Below, in pieces: positions 27,043 to 36,476 of a DNA stretch of 42,049 nucleotides. The translations under genes and the position numbers were made by a program. Position 1 is the stretch's first letter; the number at the start of each line of letters is the position of its first letter. Under the pieces are notes generated by a model that searched no databases, was not told the origin of the DNA, and saw nothing but the letters and a program-made list of their open reading frames with translations. This DNA is from Candidatus Dormiibacterota bacterium (lineage in GTDB: Bacteria; Chloroflexota; Dormibacteria; Dormibacterales; Dormibacteraceae): contig CATPBO010000208.1 of assembly GCA_955652835.1 (NCBI GenBank), forward strand, positions 1 through 42,049, given 5' to 3'.

Positions 27043-27821
27043 AACGCCTGAATCGCTTCCTGGCACGATCCGGCGTGGCCAGCCGCCGTGCCGCCGACGA
27101 GCTGATCGCGTCAGGTGCGGTCCGCGTCAACGGCCAGGTTCCGCCGGCCTCAGGCCTGCTGGTCGACCCCGAAAAGGACCGGGTCACTGTGAACGGCCAA
27201 GCCGTCAAGCCGGTCACGCGCCACCGCTACATCGTGTTGAACAAGCCCCTGGGTGTGATCACGACGGCGAAGGACGAGTCATCGAGAACCACTGTGCTCG
27301 ATGTGGTCGGGGACGAAGGCAAAGGGGGCCATCGGTTGTTCCCGGTCGGGCGCCTGGACGCCGACACGTCAGGCCTGCTTCTGCTCACAGACGATGGCGA
27401 TCTCGCCTATCGCCTTACGCATCCCGCCTACAAGGTGGCGAAGGAGTACATCGCGTTTGTCACCGGCAATCCGAACACCGCTGACGTCGAGACCTTGCGC
27501 AAAGGCGTCAAGCTCGATGACGGCATCACCGCTCCCGCCGAGGTCGAGGTACTCCGAATTACGCCCGGGAGCCGCGAATCTGGGATTGCCGAGGTCCGGG
27601 TCGTGATCCGCGAAGGGCGTCACCGGCAGGTCCGCCGCATGCTGCATGCCGTTGGGCACAAGGTTCAATCACTGCAGCGGGTAGGCTTCGGCCCGTTGAA
27701 GCTGGGACGCTTGAAAGCGGGCGGCTGGCGGGTGCTGGGCGAGGCGGAGATCGCGGCCCTTCGCCGGGCGGTGGATCAAATGGGCAGCCCTAAGGCCGCC
27801 CCGCGCGCGCCGCGCAAATGA
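27018..27821 (+). CDS. rluB: Pseudouridine synthase, RluB/RsuA family (non-canonical start proposed; first canonical start GTG 27075)
   Basis: NLERLNRFLARSGVASRRAADELIASGAVRVNG (S4 domain); FPVGRLDADTSGLLLLTDDGDLAYRLTHP; EGRHRQVRRMLHAVGHKV. Confidence 0.92.
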   Translation: MERTSSNLERLNRFLARSGVASRRAADELIASGAVRVNGQVPPASGLLVDPEKDRVTVNGQAVKPVTRHRYIVLNKPLGVITTAKDESSRTTVLDVVGDEGKGGHRLFPVGRLDADTSGLLLLTDDGDLAYRLTHPAYKVAKEYIAFVTGNPNTADVETLRKGVKLDDGITAPAEVEVLRITPGSRESGIAEVRVVIREGRHRQVRRMLHAVGHKVQSLQRVGFGPLKLGRLKAGGWRVLGEAEIAALRRAVDQMGSPKAAPRAPRK

Positions 27822-28477
27822 TCGTCGCCATCGATGGCGGCGTCGCCTCCGGCAAATCAGCGGTCGGTCGCCGGGTGGCGGAAGCCCTCGGGCTTCCATT
27901 CGTCGACAGCGGCTTGATGTATCGCGCCATCACAAGGATCGCCGCGGAGCGTGGCATCGACCCGCGCGATTCCGAGGCGATCACGCGGCTGGCACGGACC
28001 ACCGACTTGAAGCTCGACGGCGAGCGCGTCTGGGCTGACGGAGTCGAGCTCACGCATGGGATCTACGACGCTGACCACGCCGAGGCGCTGCCATTGATCG
28101 CAGCCAACCCAGGCGTCCGGGAGGCCCTGGTCGCGCAGCAGAGGAGGATGGGAGGGACGGGAGTCGTGATGGCTGGGCGCGACATCGGCACGGTGGTGTT
28201 TCCGGATGCTGACCATAAGTTCTTCCTGGTCGCAAGCCTCGACGAAAAGGTCCGGCGGCGCGCAGCGCAGTACGAGCGGCGGGGCGAGCGGGTGGATGAG
28301 GAAGCGATGCGGAAAGAGGTCGCAGAGCGCGATCGCGTGGACACGCAGCGCGCGGTCGCTCCGCTGCGGCCAGCCCAGGACGCCATCGTGATTGACACCG
28401 ACCACCTCGATGTCGAGCAGGTGCTCGATGTGATCCTTAAGCACATCGCCGAGCGCTCTCAAGCGAAGACGAAATGA
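27818..28477 (+). CDS. cmk: Cytidylate kinase
   Basis: IVAIDGGVASGKSAVGRRVAEALGLPFVDSGLMYRAIT; MAGRDIGTVVFPDADHKFFLVAS. Confidence 0.95.
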   Translation: MIVAIDGGVASGKSAVGRRVAEALGLPFVDSGLMYRAITRIAAERGIDPRDSEAITRLARTTDLKLDGERVWADGVELTHGIYDADHAEALPLIAANPGVREALVAQQRRMGGTGVVMAGRDIGTVVFPDADHKFFLVASLDEKVRRRAAQYERRGERVDEEAMRKEVAERDRVDTQRAVAPLRPAQDAIVIDTDHLDVEQVLDVILKHIAERSQAKTK

Positions 28478-29175
28478 TCTACGCGTTTCTACGTGCGAAG
28501 ATGCGCCTGCTGACGCGGACCTACCTGGCCGGGCTGTTCAAGGTCGTCGGGGTCGAGAACGCTCCTCGCGCCGGAGCTCTGATCATCTGCCCCAACCATT
28601 CGGCGACCCTCGACCCGCCGATGGTCCCCGCGTTCGTTCCTCGCGGCGACACGTGGAGCATGGCGAAGTCGGAGTACTTCAGGAACCCGCTTTCAAATTT
28701 CATCTTCCGCGCCTATCACGCGTTCCCGGTGGTGCGCCACACGGCCGACCGAACCGCAGTGCGGTGGTCTCTCGACCTGCTCAATGCGGGTCACGCACTG
28801 ATCATCTTTCCGGAGGGGACTCGTGTTGAAGCCGGCGTCCTGGGGCCGCCGGAGCCGGGCGCCGGGTTCCTCGCCCAGAAGGCGGGATGCCCCGTGCTGC
28901 CGGTGGGGCTCACCGGCACGCGCGAGTGCCTGCCGAAGGGAGCGCGCTGGCCTCGCCGGACAAGGGTTTCCATCACGTTTGGGAAGCCTTTCGTGGTGCT
29001 GCCAAAGCGAGTGGACGGCACACGCGTGTCGCGCGAGGATGCTTCCGACGCGATCATGCTCGCCATCGCCGAGCTCCTACCGCCGGAGCAACGCGGACTG
29101 TTCAGCGACCTGGATTCCCTCAGAAAACGACTGGCGGGCGTAACCACTCCCATCCTCCGCAAGGGGGAGGGCTAG
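28474..29175 (+). CDS. plsC: 1-acyl-sn-glycerol-3-phosphate acyltransferase (PlsC family)
   Basis: CPNHSATLDPPMVPAF (HX4D); IIFPEGTRVEAG; VLPVGLTGTRECLPKG. Confidence 0.9.
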   Translation: MIYAFLRAKMRLLTRTYLAGLFKVVGVENAPRAGALIICPNHSATLDPPMVPAFVPRGDTWSMAKSEYFRNPLSNFIFRAYHAFPVVRHTADRTAVRWSLDLLNAGHALIIFPEGTRVEAGVLGPPEPGAGFLAQKAGCPVLPVGLTGTRECLPKGARWPRRTRVSITFGKPFVVLPKRVDGTRVSREDASDAIMLAIAELLPPEQRGLFSDLDSLRKRLAGVTTPILRKGEG

Positions 29176-29178
29176 GGT

Positions 29179-29191
29179 GGGGCCGCTCCCC
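29179..29191. terminator. Candidate terminator hairpin between convergent plsC and the AAA ATPase gene
   Basis: GGGG-CCGCT-CCCC followed by TATT, in the 28-bp gap between convergent stops. Confidence 0.35.
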
Positions 29192-29203
29192 TATTGACTT
29201 GCC

Positions 29204-30514
29204 CTATCCGATAGCGGGTCGCGCCCAGTCGTCCTCGGTAAGGCTGCCCAGGGCGGGGTTGAAGCAGGCGTCGAACGCTTCCTTAAGGGTCTGCGGGGTC
29301 AAGCGTGGAGGTTCCTGGCGATAGTTGGCGAGGTCGACGAGTCGCGCGATCAGCGCCCGCGGGTGGGAGCCGCGCAGCGGCTTTTTCCCATACAGGTTGT
29401 TAAGCAGGTACCCGATCGCCTTCTCGTCGAACGCGACGCCCTGGCGGTCGCACTCGTAGCGGAGGATTCGGCCGAACGCCTCGGGCGACGGGTTTCCGAC
29501 GCCGATCTTGTAAGCCATGCGGCGGAGGAAGGCCTCGTCGACGAGCTCGGTGGGTGAAAGGTTGGTCGAAAAGACGACCTGGCACAAGAACGGCAGCTCG
29601 ATCTTGCGACCGGATGCGGACAGGTCGAGGTAGTCGACCTTCTTCTCCATCGGGACGATGAAGCGGTTCAGGAGCCGCATGGGCGGCACCTCCTGCCGGC
29701 CGAAGTCGTCGATGACGAAGACGCCCGCGTTTGCCTTCCACTGAAGGGGCGCTTCGTAGTAGCGGTTGGACCCGTCGTAGGTGAGGTCCAGCTGCTGTAA
29801 CTTGAGCTCACCACCAGCGACGACCACCGGCCGCTCGACCTTGACAAGCCTCCGATCGATCGGCTGCTCGCCCTCGGCGATCTTGTGATAGACGGGGTCG
29901 ATCACCCGAATGATCTCGTCGCCGACGGCGACCGCATGGGGGATCTCGATCGGCGCGCCCATCAGCAGAGCCATGCGCTCGGTGATCGTGCTCTTGCCAT
30001 TGCCGGGGGCGCCGAAAATGAACAGGGAGGCGCGCGACACCATCGCGCCGCCGATCTGGTCGATCACATGCTGCTCGAGCTCAAGGGTGCCGAGCGCCTT
30101 CTTCAGGGCTGTGTCGGTGACGTTGGCCTTGCCGGCGACCTGCGAGCGGACGAGGCCGAGATAGTCTTCGAAGTTGATCGGGCAGGGCCCCAGGTAGCGC
30201 GTCTGGACCGCAGACATTTCTGCCGCGCGCTGCCGGCCCGCGCTCGACACGACGTAGTTCATGCGCACCGGAATGGGCCGGCCTTCGACAGTCGGATCAT
30301 TCGAGAACCCCATCGTGTCCATGAGCTGGGACTTCTGGAACTCTTCGATGATCGGCTGCAGCGTCTCGAACGGCAGCCCGAGCCGCGTCTCGATGGCTGC
30401 ACCACTGAGCTGGTCTGCGAATGCAATCGTCCTCAGGAGGAGGCTCGCGACGAGGTCACGGCGGACGTGAAGGTCCTCCAGCCGTTTAGGTGCCTCGATC
30501 GCCCCGGTTAACAT
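29204..30514 (-). CDS. AAA-type ATPase of unknown function
   Basis: LFIFGAPGNGKSTITERMA (Walker A); GVFVIDDFGRQEVPPMRLLNRFIVPME (Walker B); VVFSTNLSPTELVDEAFLRRM (sensor-1/Arg-finger-like); ATG 30514 start preferred over TTG 30532. Confidence 0.78.
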   Translation of the reverse strand: MLTGAIEAPKRLEDLHVRRDLVASLLLRTIAFADQLSGAAIETRLGLPFETLQPIIEEFQKSQLMDTMGFSNDPTVEGRPIPVRMNYVVSSAGRQRAAEMSAVQTRYLGPCPINFEDYLGLVRSQVAGKANVTDTALKKALGTLELEQHVIDQIGGAMVSRASLFIFGAPGNGKSTITERMALLMGAPIEIPHAVAVGDEIIRVIDPVYHKIAEGEQPIDRRLVKVERPVVVAGGELKLQQLDLTYDGSNRYYEAPLQWKANAGVFVIDDFGRQEVPPMRLLNRFIVPMEKKVDYLDLSASGRKIELPFLCQVVFSTNLSPTELVDEAFLRRMAYKIGVGNPSPEAFGRILRYECDRQGVAFDEKAIGYLLNNLYGKKPLRGSHPRALIARLVDLANYRQEPPRLTPQTLKEAFDACFNPALGSLTEDDWARPAIG

Positions 30515-30522
30515 CGGGCGCA

Positions 30523-30578
30523 AATATAGCAACCGGCGCTCGGCTTAGACCCTGCCTTCGAACATCCTTACGTAGAAT
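30523..30578. promoter_or_regulatory. Divergent -10-like boxes: TATATT (minus, 30523-30528) and TAGAAT (plus, 30573-30578)
   Basis: 8 nt from AAA ATPase ATG (30514) and 10 nt from dinG GTG (30589). Confidence 0.4.
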
Positions 30579-30588
30579 CCCCCTAGCG

Positions 30589-33321
30589 GTGCCGGAATAC
30601 GCAGCCCTCGATCTCGAGACCACCGGTCTGGACCCGGCTCGAGATCGAGTGATCGAGGTGGGGGCGGTCGCCTTCACCCCTGAGCGCGTCACAACGACGC
30701 TCGAGCGCCTGGTCGATCCCGGACGAGCCGTCCCGGAGACCGTCCTCAGGTTGACCGGGATCAAGCCCGAGGACTTGCGCGGCGCGGCCAGCCCCGAATC
30801 CGCATTACGCGAGCTGGCCGACTTCCTGCACGGCCGTCAGCCCGTCGGGCACGGCGCCCGGCTTGACGTCGACTTCCTGGCGGCGGCAGGGCTCTGGGAC
30901 GCGTCCATTGAGATCCTCGACACGCTGGACGTGGCGCGAATCCTTCTACCGTCGGCCGCCAGCCACAGCCTTCCCCTTCTGGCGACAGAGATGGGTTTCA
31001 ACCAGCCGAGACCGCACCGCGCGCTGGATGACGCCGACGCCACGCGCCAGCTGCTGCTGAGGCTGCGCGAGGAGGCGGCGGCTCTCGACGAGACGCTGAA
31101 GGAGTCGATGCTCGCGCTGGTGGCGCCCTACGGGTGGTCGATCGCCCGCTTCTTTGCCGATGCGCTCACCGCGCCCAATCCCGACCCCGGTCTGACGTCG
31201 CACCGGGTCGTCGACTCCGATCGGGGTGGGGCGGCCGAGGCGCCCCCCGACGACCCGGCGCTGATGACCGCCCTGCTCGGACCGGAGGGACCCCTGGCCG
31301 GAGTGCTGCCCGGCTACGAGCACCGCGAGCCGCAGCTCCAGATGCTGCTCGCCGTGGCCCAGATCCAGGCTCGTGGCGGAACACTGGTGGTCGAAGCCGG
31401 CACGGGCACGGGAAAGAGCCTTGCCTACCTCGTTCCCTCGATCGCCCGAACGGTGCGCCACAGCGAGCGCGTGGTCGTGTCGACCAACACTCACACGCTC
31501 CAGGAGCAGCTGATGGTCAAGGACCTGCCTGGCCTGCGCGAGTGGCTGCCCTGGGACTTCAAGGCTTGCCTGCTCAAGGGCAGGTCCAACTATGTGTCGC
31601 TGCGGCGCTGGCGCCGAACGCTGGCGGAGCCCTGCAAGGACGCGGACGAGCTGAAGTTCAAGCTCAAGGTACTGATGTGGCTGCACACGACCGAGAGCGG
31701 CGACCGCTCGGAGCTGCGCCTTCACGGGCGTGAGGAAGTGCTGTGGGCCCAGATCGCGTCTGACCCGCTGGACTGCGTCGGGATTCATTGCACGAAGGAG
31801 GACTGCTACGTGCACCGCGCCCGCGCGGAGGCGGAGGCGTCACACCTGGTCGTGGTGAACCACGCGTTGCTGCTCGCGGACGCCGAGGTGGGGGGCGGTC
31901 TGCTTCCGGAGTTCGACCACCTTGTCATCGACGAAGCCCACCACCTAGAGGAGGCCGCGACGCGAGGTTTGCGGCAGGAGGTGGACGGCCCGGGTCTGCG
32001 GGCGCTCCTCGACCGCCTCGCCACCCCAGCCAGTGGGGAGGTCCCCTCTGGTTTGCTCGCAGAGTTGCGACGCCAACCGCACCTCGGTTCGTCCGACGAG
32101 GCGTTCGGCAATGCGATGCCGATGAGCCTGGCCGCCGGAGAGCGGGTCCGCGCATTTTTCGACCAGGCGGAGCGATGGGTGGGAGCGAAACTTGGCGAGT
32201 CCGAGCGCAGGGACGACTCGGTCCGGCTCACGCCGGAGCTGCGGGACGACGCGGAGTGGGAATCGATGAGTGTCGCCGCGGAAAACGCCGTGACCGCCCT
32301 CACCGCGTTGGATGCGGGGCTGCGGCGGGCGGTGGGCGGTGTGCGCGACTGGTTGGGAGGCCTGGAGCCTGATCAGGGCATCCGTGAGCTGGAGATCATC
32401 CGCGGCCGGCTGGACGCTGCGGCGCGCGTTCTCGACGAGGCAATGCTGACACCGGATCCAAATCGCGTGTACTGGTTCACGCTGCTCGCGCGCACGGAGA
32501 ACCTGGTCCTGCGCGCGGCGCCCATCAACGTCGGATCGCTGCTGCGCGAGCGCGTGTATTCCGAGCGCCGCTCGACTGTCTTCACGTCGGCCACCCTTGC
32601 GGTGGGAGGGACATTTGACTACTTCCGGTCGCGTGTCGGTCTTGGCCCGGAGATCGAGGAGCTCATCCTGGCGTCGCCGTTCGACTTCCTCCACCAGGCC
32701 CTGGTCTGCCTGCCGACAGACTTTCCGACGCCCGAGCACGAGACATTCGACCAGGAGGTCGAGGAGGTTGTCGCCGCCGTTGCGCGCCGGGTCGGCGGGC
32801 GCACGCTCGTGCTGTTCACCTCACACCGGCAACTGAGGGACGTTCATACCGCCTTGAAGCATCGCGTCGACCTGGATGAGGTGCTGATTCTCGGGCAGGG
32901 CATCGACGGCCAGCGACGCCAGATCTTGAAGTCGTTCGAGGAGGCCGAGCGCCCATTGCTGCTGGGCACCGCGAGCTTTTGGGAAGGCATCGACGTGCCC
33001 GGTGAAAGGTTGAGCTGCGTGATCATGGTCCGCCTTCCTTTCCCCGTCCCGACCGAACCCGTATACGCAGCGCGTGCGGAGCAGGTCCGCGACGCGTTTA
33101 CGCAGCTCGCACTGCCCCAGGCGGCGCTACGCCTGAAGCAGGGCTTTGGCCGACTGATCCGGCGCTCAACCGACCGCGGGGCCGTTGTGATCCTCGACAA
33201 CCGCATCCTGGGTCGTGACTACGGCAAGGCCTTCCTGGACGTGCTGCCGCCCGCTTCACGCTTTGTCGGCCCGGCGGAGGAGATCGCAGACAGGGTTGGC
33301 GACTGGTTGGGGAGGGATTGA
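30589..33321 (+). CDS. dinG: DinG-family helicase with N-terminal DEDD exonuclease domain
   Basis: YAALDLETTGLDPARDRVIEVGAVAF; HRALDDADATRQL; LVVEAGTGTGKSLAYLVP; LVIDEAHHLEEAA; FGRLIRRSTDRGAVVILDNR. Confidence 0.93.
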   Translation: MPEYAALDLETTGLDPARDRVIEVGAVAFTPERVTTTLERLVDPGRAVPETVLRLTGIKPEDLRGAASPESALRELADFLHGRQPVGHGARLDVDFLAAAGLWDASIEILDTLDVARILLPSAASHSLPLLATEMGFNQPRPHRALDDADATRQLLLRLREEAAALDETLKESMLALVAPYGWSIARFFADALTAPNPDPGLTSHRVVDSDRGGAAEAPPDDPALMTALLGPEGPLAGVLPGYEHREPQLQMLLAVAQIQARGGTLVVEAGTGTGKSLAYLVPSIARTVRHSERVVVSTNTHTLQEQLMVKDLPGLREWLPWDFKACLLKGRSNYVSLRRWRRTLAEPCKDADELKFKLKVLMWLHTTESGDRSELRLHGREEVLWAQIASDPLDCVGIHCTKEDCYVHRARAEAEASHLVVVNHALLLADAEVGGGLLPEFDHLVIDEAHHLEEAATRGLRQEVDGPGLRALLDRLATPASGEVPSGLLAELRRQPHLGSSDEAFGNAMPMSLAAGERVRAFFDQAERWVGAKLGESERRDDSVRLTPELRDDAEWESMSVAAENAVTALTALDAGLRRAVGGVRDWLGGLEPDQGIRELEIIRGRLDAAARVLDEAMLTPDPNRVYWFTLLARTENLVLRAAPINVGSLLRERVYSERRSTVFTSATLAVGGTFDYFRSRVGLGPEIEELILASPFDFLHQALVCLPTDFPTPEHETFDQEVEEVVAAVARRVGGRTLVLFTSHRQLRDVHTALKHRVDLDEVLILGQGIDGQRRQILKSFEEAERPLLLGTASFWEGIDVPGERLSCVIMVRLPFPVPTEPVYAARAEQVRDAFTQLALPQAALRLKQGFGRLIRRSTDRGAVVILDNRILGRDYGKAFLDVLPPASRFVGPAEEIADRVGDWLGRD

Positions 33322-33992
33322 GCCGGCTGTTTGTCGTGGCAACCCCCATTGGGAACCTGGATGACGTCACCGCCCGCGCCCTGCGGGTGCTCGGCGAGGT
33401 CGGAGCCATCGCCGCGGAGGACACGCGAATCACCGCGAGGCTTCTCGCCCGGCACAGCATCCGCAAGCCGTTGATCAGCTACCGCGCACCGGTGGAGCGC
33501 CGCGGCCTGCCCCGCGTCATGGCTGAGCTCGACCAGCACGACGTCGCGCTGGTGAGCGATGCGGGGACACCCACCCTTTCGGATCCCGGTCAGGCGCTGG
33601 TCACCGCCGCCTGGGCGGCGGGACATTCTGTGGTGGCGATTCCGGGACCCAGCTCCGTCACCGCGGCCCTGTCGGTCGCGGGTTATGGCGGCCCCGGCTT
33701 CGCATTCATCGGCTACCTGCCCCGCAAGCCTGGCGATATGCGGCGGCTGCTCGCGACGCTGGCTGACGATCCACGGCCCACCGTCGCCTTCGACTCGCCG
33801 TATCGCATCAGGAAATCGCTGGCGATCATCGCTGAGGTCATGCCCGAGCGTCACGTCACCTTGACCCGCGAGCTGACCAAGCTTCACGAGGAGATCTTGC
33901 GTGGCAGCTCGGCGGAGGTCCTGGACGCCCTCGGCGACCCGCCTCGCGGCGAGTTTACCCTTGTGATCTCCGGTGGCCGAAGCAAAGACTGA
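33318..33992 (+). CDS. rsmI: 16S rRNA (cytidine(1402)-2'-O)-methyltransferase
   Basis: [67 protein letters not shown] start. Confidence 0.96.
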   Translation: MSRLFVVATPIGNLDDVTARALRVLGEVGAIAAEDTRITARLLARHSIRKPLISYRAPVERRGLPRVMAELDQHDVALVSDAGTPTLSDPGQALVTAAWAAGHSVVAIPGPSSVTAALSVAGYGGPGFAFIGYLPRKPGDMRRLLATLADDPRPTVAFDSPYRIRKSLAIIAEVMPERHVTLTRELTKLHEEILRGSSAEVLDALGDPPRGEFTLVISGGRSKD

Positions 33993-35736
33993 ACGAAGAA
34001 CTGTCCTGGTGGCGCCGGCATGGCCTTACGCCAACGGCCCTCGCCACATCGGCCATGTGGCCGGCTTCGCCGTGCCTGCCGACGTTCTCGCGCGCTTTGA
34101 ACGGCTTCGCGGATCGCGGGTGCTCATGGCGAGCGGGACCGACGAGCACGGCACGCCCATCACCTATGAGGCCGACAAGCAGGGCGTGCCGCCACGCGAG
34201 TTCGCCGACCGCAACAACGCGCTGATCGTCGAAGACCTCCGCCGGCTCGGAATGACTTACGACGTCTTCACACGCACCACGACCGCCAATCACCACCGCG
34301 TCACGCAGAGGTTGTTTCTCACCCTTTACGAGAAGGGCTACCTGGTCAAAGAGAAGCAGATGGGAGCTTTCGATCCGGCTTCAGGCCGGACTTTGCCCGA
34401 CCGCTACATCGAGGGCACCTGCCCGATTTGCGGTTTCCCCGAGGCCCGCGGTGACCAGTGCGATAACTGCGGCAACCAGCTAGATCCTGTCGACCTGATC
34501 AATCCGCATCAGCGCGGAAGCGATGCACCGGTGGAGTTTCGCGAGACCGAGCATTTCTTCTTTGACCTTCCCGCTTTCGGAGAGCAGCTCAAAGACTGGA
34601 TCGAGCAGCACGACAACTGGCGCCCCAACGTGCGCAAGTACTCGCTCGAGTACGTTCGCAACCTCAAACGACGCGCCATCACGCGTGACCTGGACTGGGG
34701 CGTCCCTGTTCCCCTGCCCGGTTGGGAGGACAACCCGCACAAGAAGATCTACGTCTGGTTTGACGCGGTGATCGGCTACCTGTCGGCGTCGATCGAATGG
34801 GCGGCGCAGCGCGGTGAGCCTGAGGCGTGGAAGGACTGGTGGCAAAACACCGACTCCTGGCATTACTACGTCATGGGCAAGGACAACATCACGTTTCACA
34901 CCGTGATGTGGCCCGCGATTCTCATGGGCGTGAGCGACGAGAAGCAGACGTATGAGCTGCCGGATGACATCGTGGCCAGCGAGCACCTGCACATGGAGGG
35001 CAAGAGGCTCTCCACCAGTCGAGGCCACGTCATTTACGTGCGCGATGTCCTGGACAAATACGACGCCGACGCCTTGCGGTACTACCTGATCATCGCCGGC
35101 CCGGAGAACCAGGACACCGACTTCACCTGGTCAGAGTTCGTACGGCGCAACAACGACGAGCTCGTAGCCACGTGGGGCAACCTGGTGCATCGCACGCTGG
35201 TCAACGCACACCGCAACTTCGGCGGTGTGCCCAAACCGGAGACTCTCACCCCGGCGGACGAGACTCTCATCAAGGACGTCGAGAGTGCGTTGGACCAGGT
35301 TGCCTTGCAGCTCGGTCAGTCCCACTTTCAGCTGGCTTTGAAATACGCAATGTCGACGGCGGCCAAGGTCAACGTTTATCTGGGTACCGAGCAGCCGTGG
35401 CACACGATCAAGACCGACCGCGAGAGGGCCGGCACCGTGCTGTATGTCGCACTGCGCTGCGTCGACAACCTTAAGACGATGCTGACGCCGTTTCTTCCGT
35501 TCTCCTCGCAGAAGCTGCACCGGATGCTCGGCTACGACGACGTGATAGCTGAGCAGCCTGAAGTGCGTGAGGTCGTTGAGGACGGGGCCTCGCACTCGGT
35601 CCTCACCGGTGACTACGCAAGCGAAGACCGCTGGCGACCCTCCCAACTTCCACCCGGCCGCACGCTGCCGCCTCCCGAGGCGCTGTTCAAGCGGCTGGAT
35701 GAAGTGGTCGAAGAGGAGCAGCCCGCATCTACGTAG
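33973..35736 (+). CDS. metG: Methionyl-tRNA synthetase
   Basis: [29 protein letters not shown]; zinc knuckle [40 protein letters not shown]. Confidence 0.96.
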   Translation: MAEAKTERRTVLVAPAWPYANGPRHIGHVAGFAVPADVLARFERLRGSRVLMASGTDEHGTPITYEADKQGVPPREFADRNNALIVEDLRRLGMTYDVFTRTTTANHHRVTQRLFLTLYEKGYLVKEKQMGAFDPASGRTLPDRYIEGTCPICGFPEARGDQCDNCGNQLDPVDLINPHQRGSDAPVEFRETEHFFFDLPAFGEQLKDWIEQHDNWRPNVRKYSLEYVRNLKRRAITRDLDWGVPVPLPGWEDNPHKKIYVWFDAVIGYLSASIEWAAQRGEPEAWKDWWQNTDSWHYYVMGKDNITFHTVMWPAILMGVSDEKQTYELPDDIVASEHLHMEGKRLSTSRGHVIYVRDVLDKYDADALRYYLIIAGPENQDTDFTWSEFVRRNNDELVATWGNLVHRTLVNAHRNFGGVPKPETLTPADETLIKDVESALDQVALQLGQSHFQLALKYAMSTAAKVNVYLGTEQPWHTIKTDRERAGTVLYVALRCVDNLKTMLTPFLPFSSQKLHRMLGYDDVIAEQPEVREVVEDGASHSVLTGDYASEDRWRPSQLPPGRTLPPPEALFKRLDEVVEEEQPAST

Positions 35737-36476
35737 ACACGCACCTCCACCTCGAAGAGCTGGGTGATCCCGGCCAGGTGGTGGAGACGGCGGTCAGGGC
35801 GGGCGTCACGCGGATGATCACCATGGGAGTCGATCTGGAGCGCAGCCGCACGGCTGTCTTGCTGGCCCACCGTCTGGATGCGGTGTGGGCGGCGGTCGGG
35901 CACTACCCCGGCGAGCACGCACCTCCTGACATGAAAGCGCTGGGAGAGCTGGCGAGGGACACGCGCGTCGTCGCCATCGGTGAGGTAGGCCTTGACTTCG
36001 AAGAACATGGCACCCCACCCCGCGACGTGCAGGGAGAGCGGCTGCACCAGATGTTCGAGCTTGCGGTGGAGCTCGACCTTCCGGTATCCGTTCACAATCG
36101 CGGCGCCGCTGCCGAAATCGCCAGCGCCATCGCTGCGCATCGGGGCCTGCGCGGTGTGATGCATTACTTCGCCCTCGAGTGGGATTGGGCCGAGCGCTTT
36201 CTCGAGCTGGGCTTCTACCTTTCGTTCGCCGGACTGGTCACGCGACCGAGTCGCCACGCCCTGCGAGGGGTCGTCAAGCAATGCCCCGCTGATCGGTTGC
36301 TCCTCGAAACCGATTCTCCTTATGGCAACGCGCACAAGCGCATGGGCGTGCCCAACCAACCCGCCTACCTGCTTGACACCGCAGAGCTTGTCTCGGAGCT
36401 GCGCGGGATGAGTCTCGAAGAGCTGGCCGCGCAGGAAAGCGCCAACGCGCTGGCTCTCTTCCGAAATATGAAGTGA
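35727..36476 (+). CDS. tatD: TatD family metal-dependent hydrolase (non-canonical start proposed; first canonical start GTG 35778)
   Basis: [12 protein letters not shown] (HxH) upstream of the listed [37 protein letters not shown]. Confidence 0.88.
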   Translation: MYVDTHLHLEELGDPGQVVETAVRAGVTRMITMGVDLERSRTAVLLAHRLDAVWAAVGHYPGEHAPPDMKALGELARDTRVVAIGEVGLDFEEHGTPPRDVQGERLHQMFELAVELDLPVSVHNRGAAAEIASAIAAHRGLRGVMHYFALEWDWAERFLELGFYLSFAGLVTRPSRHALRGVVKQCPADRLLLETDSPYGNAHKRMGVPNQPAYLLDTAELVSELRGMSLEELAAQESANALALFRNMK

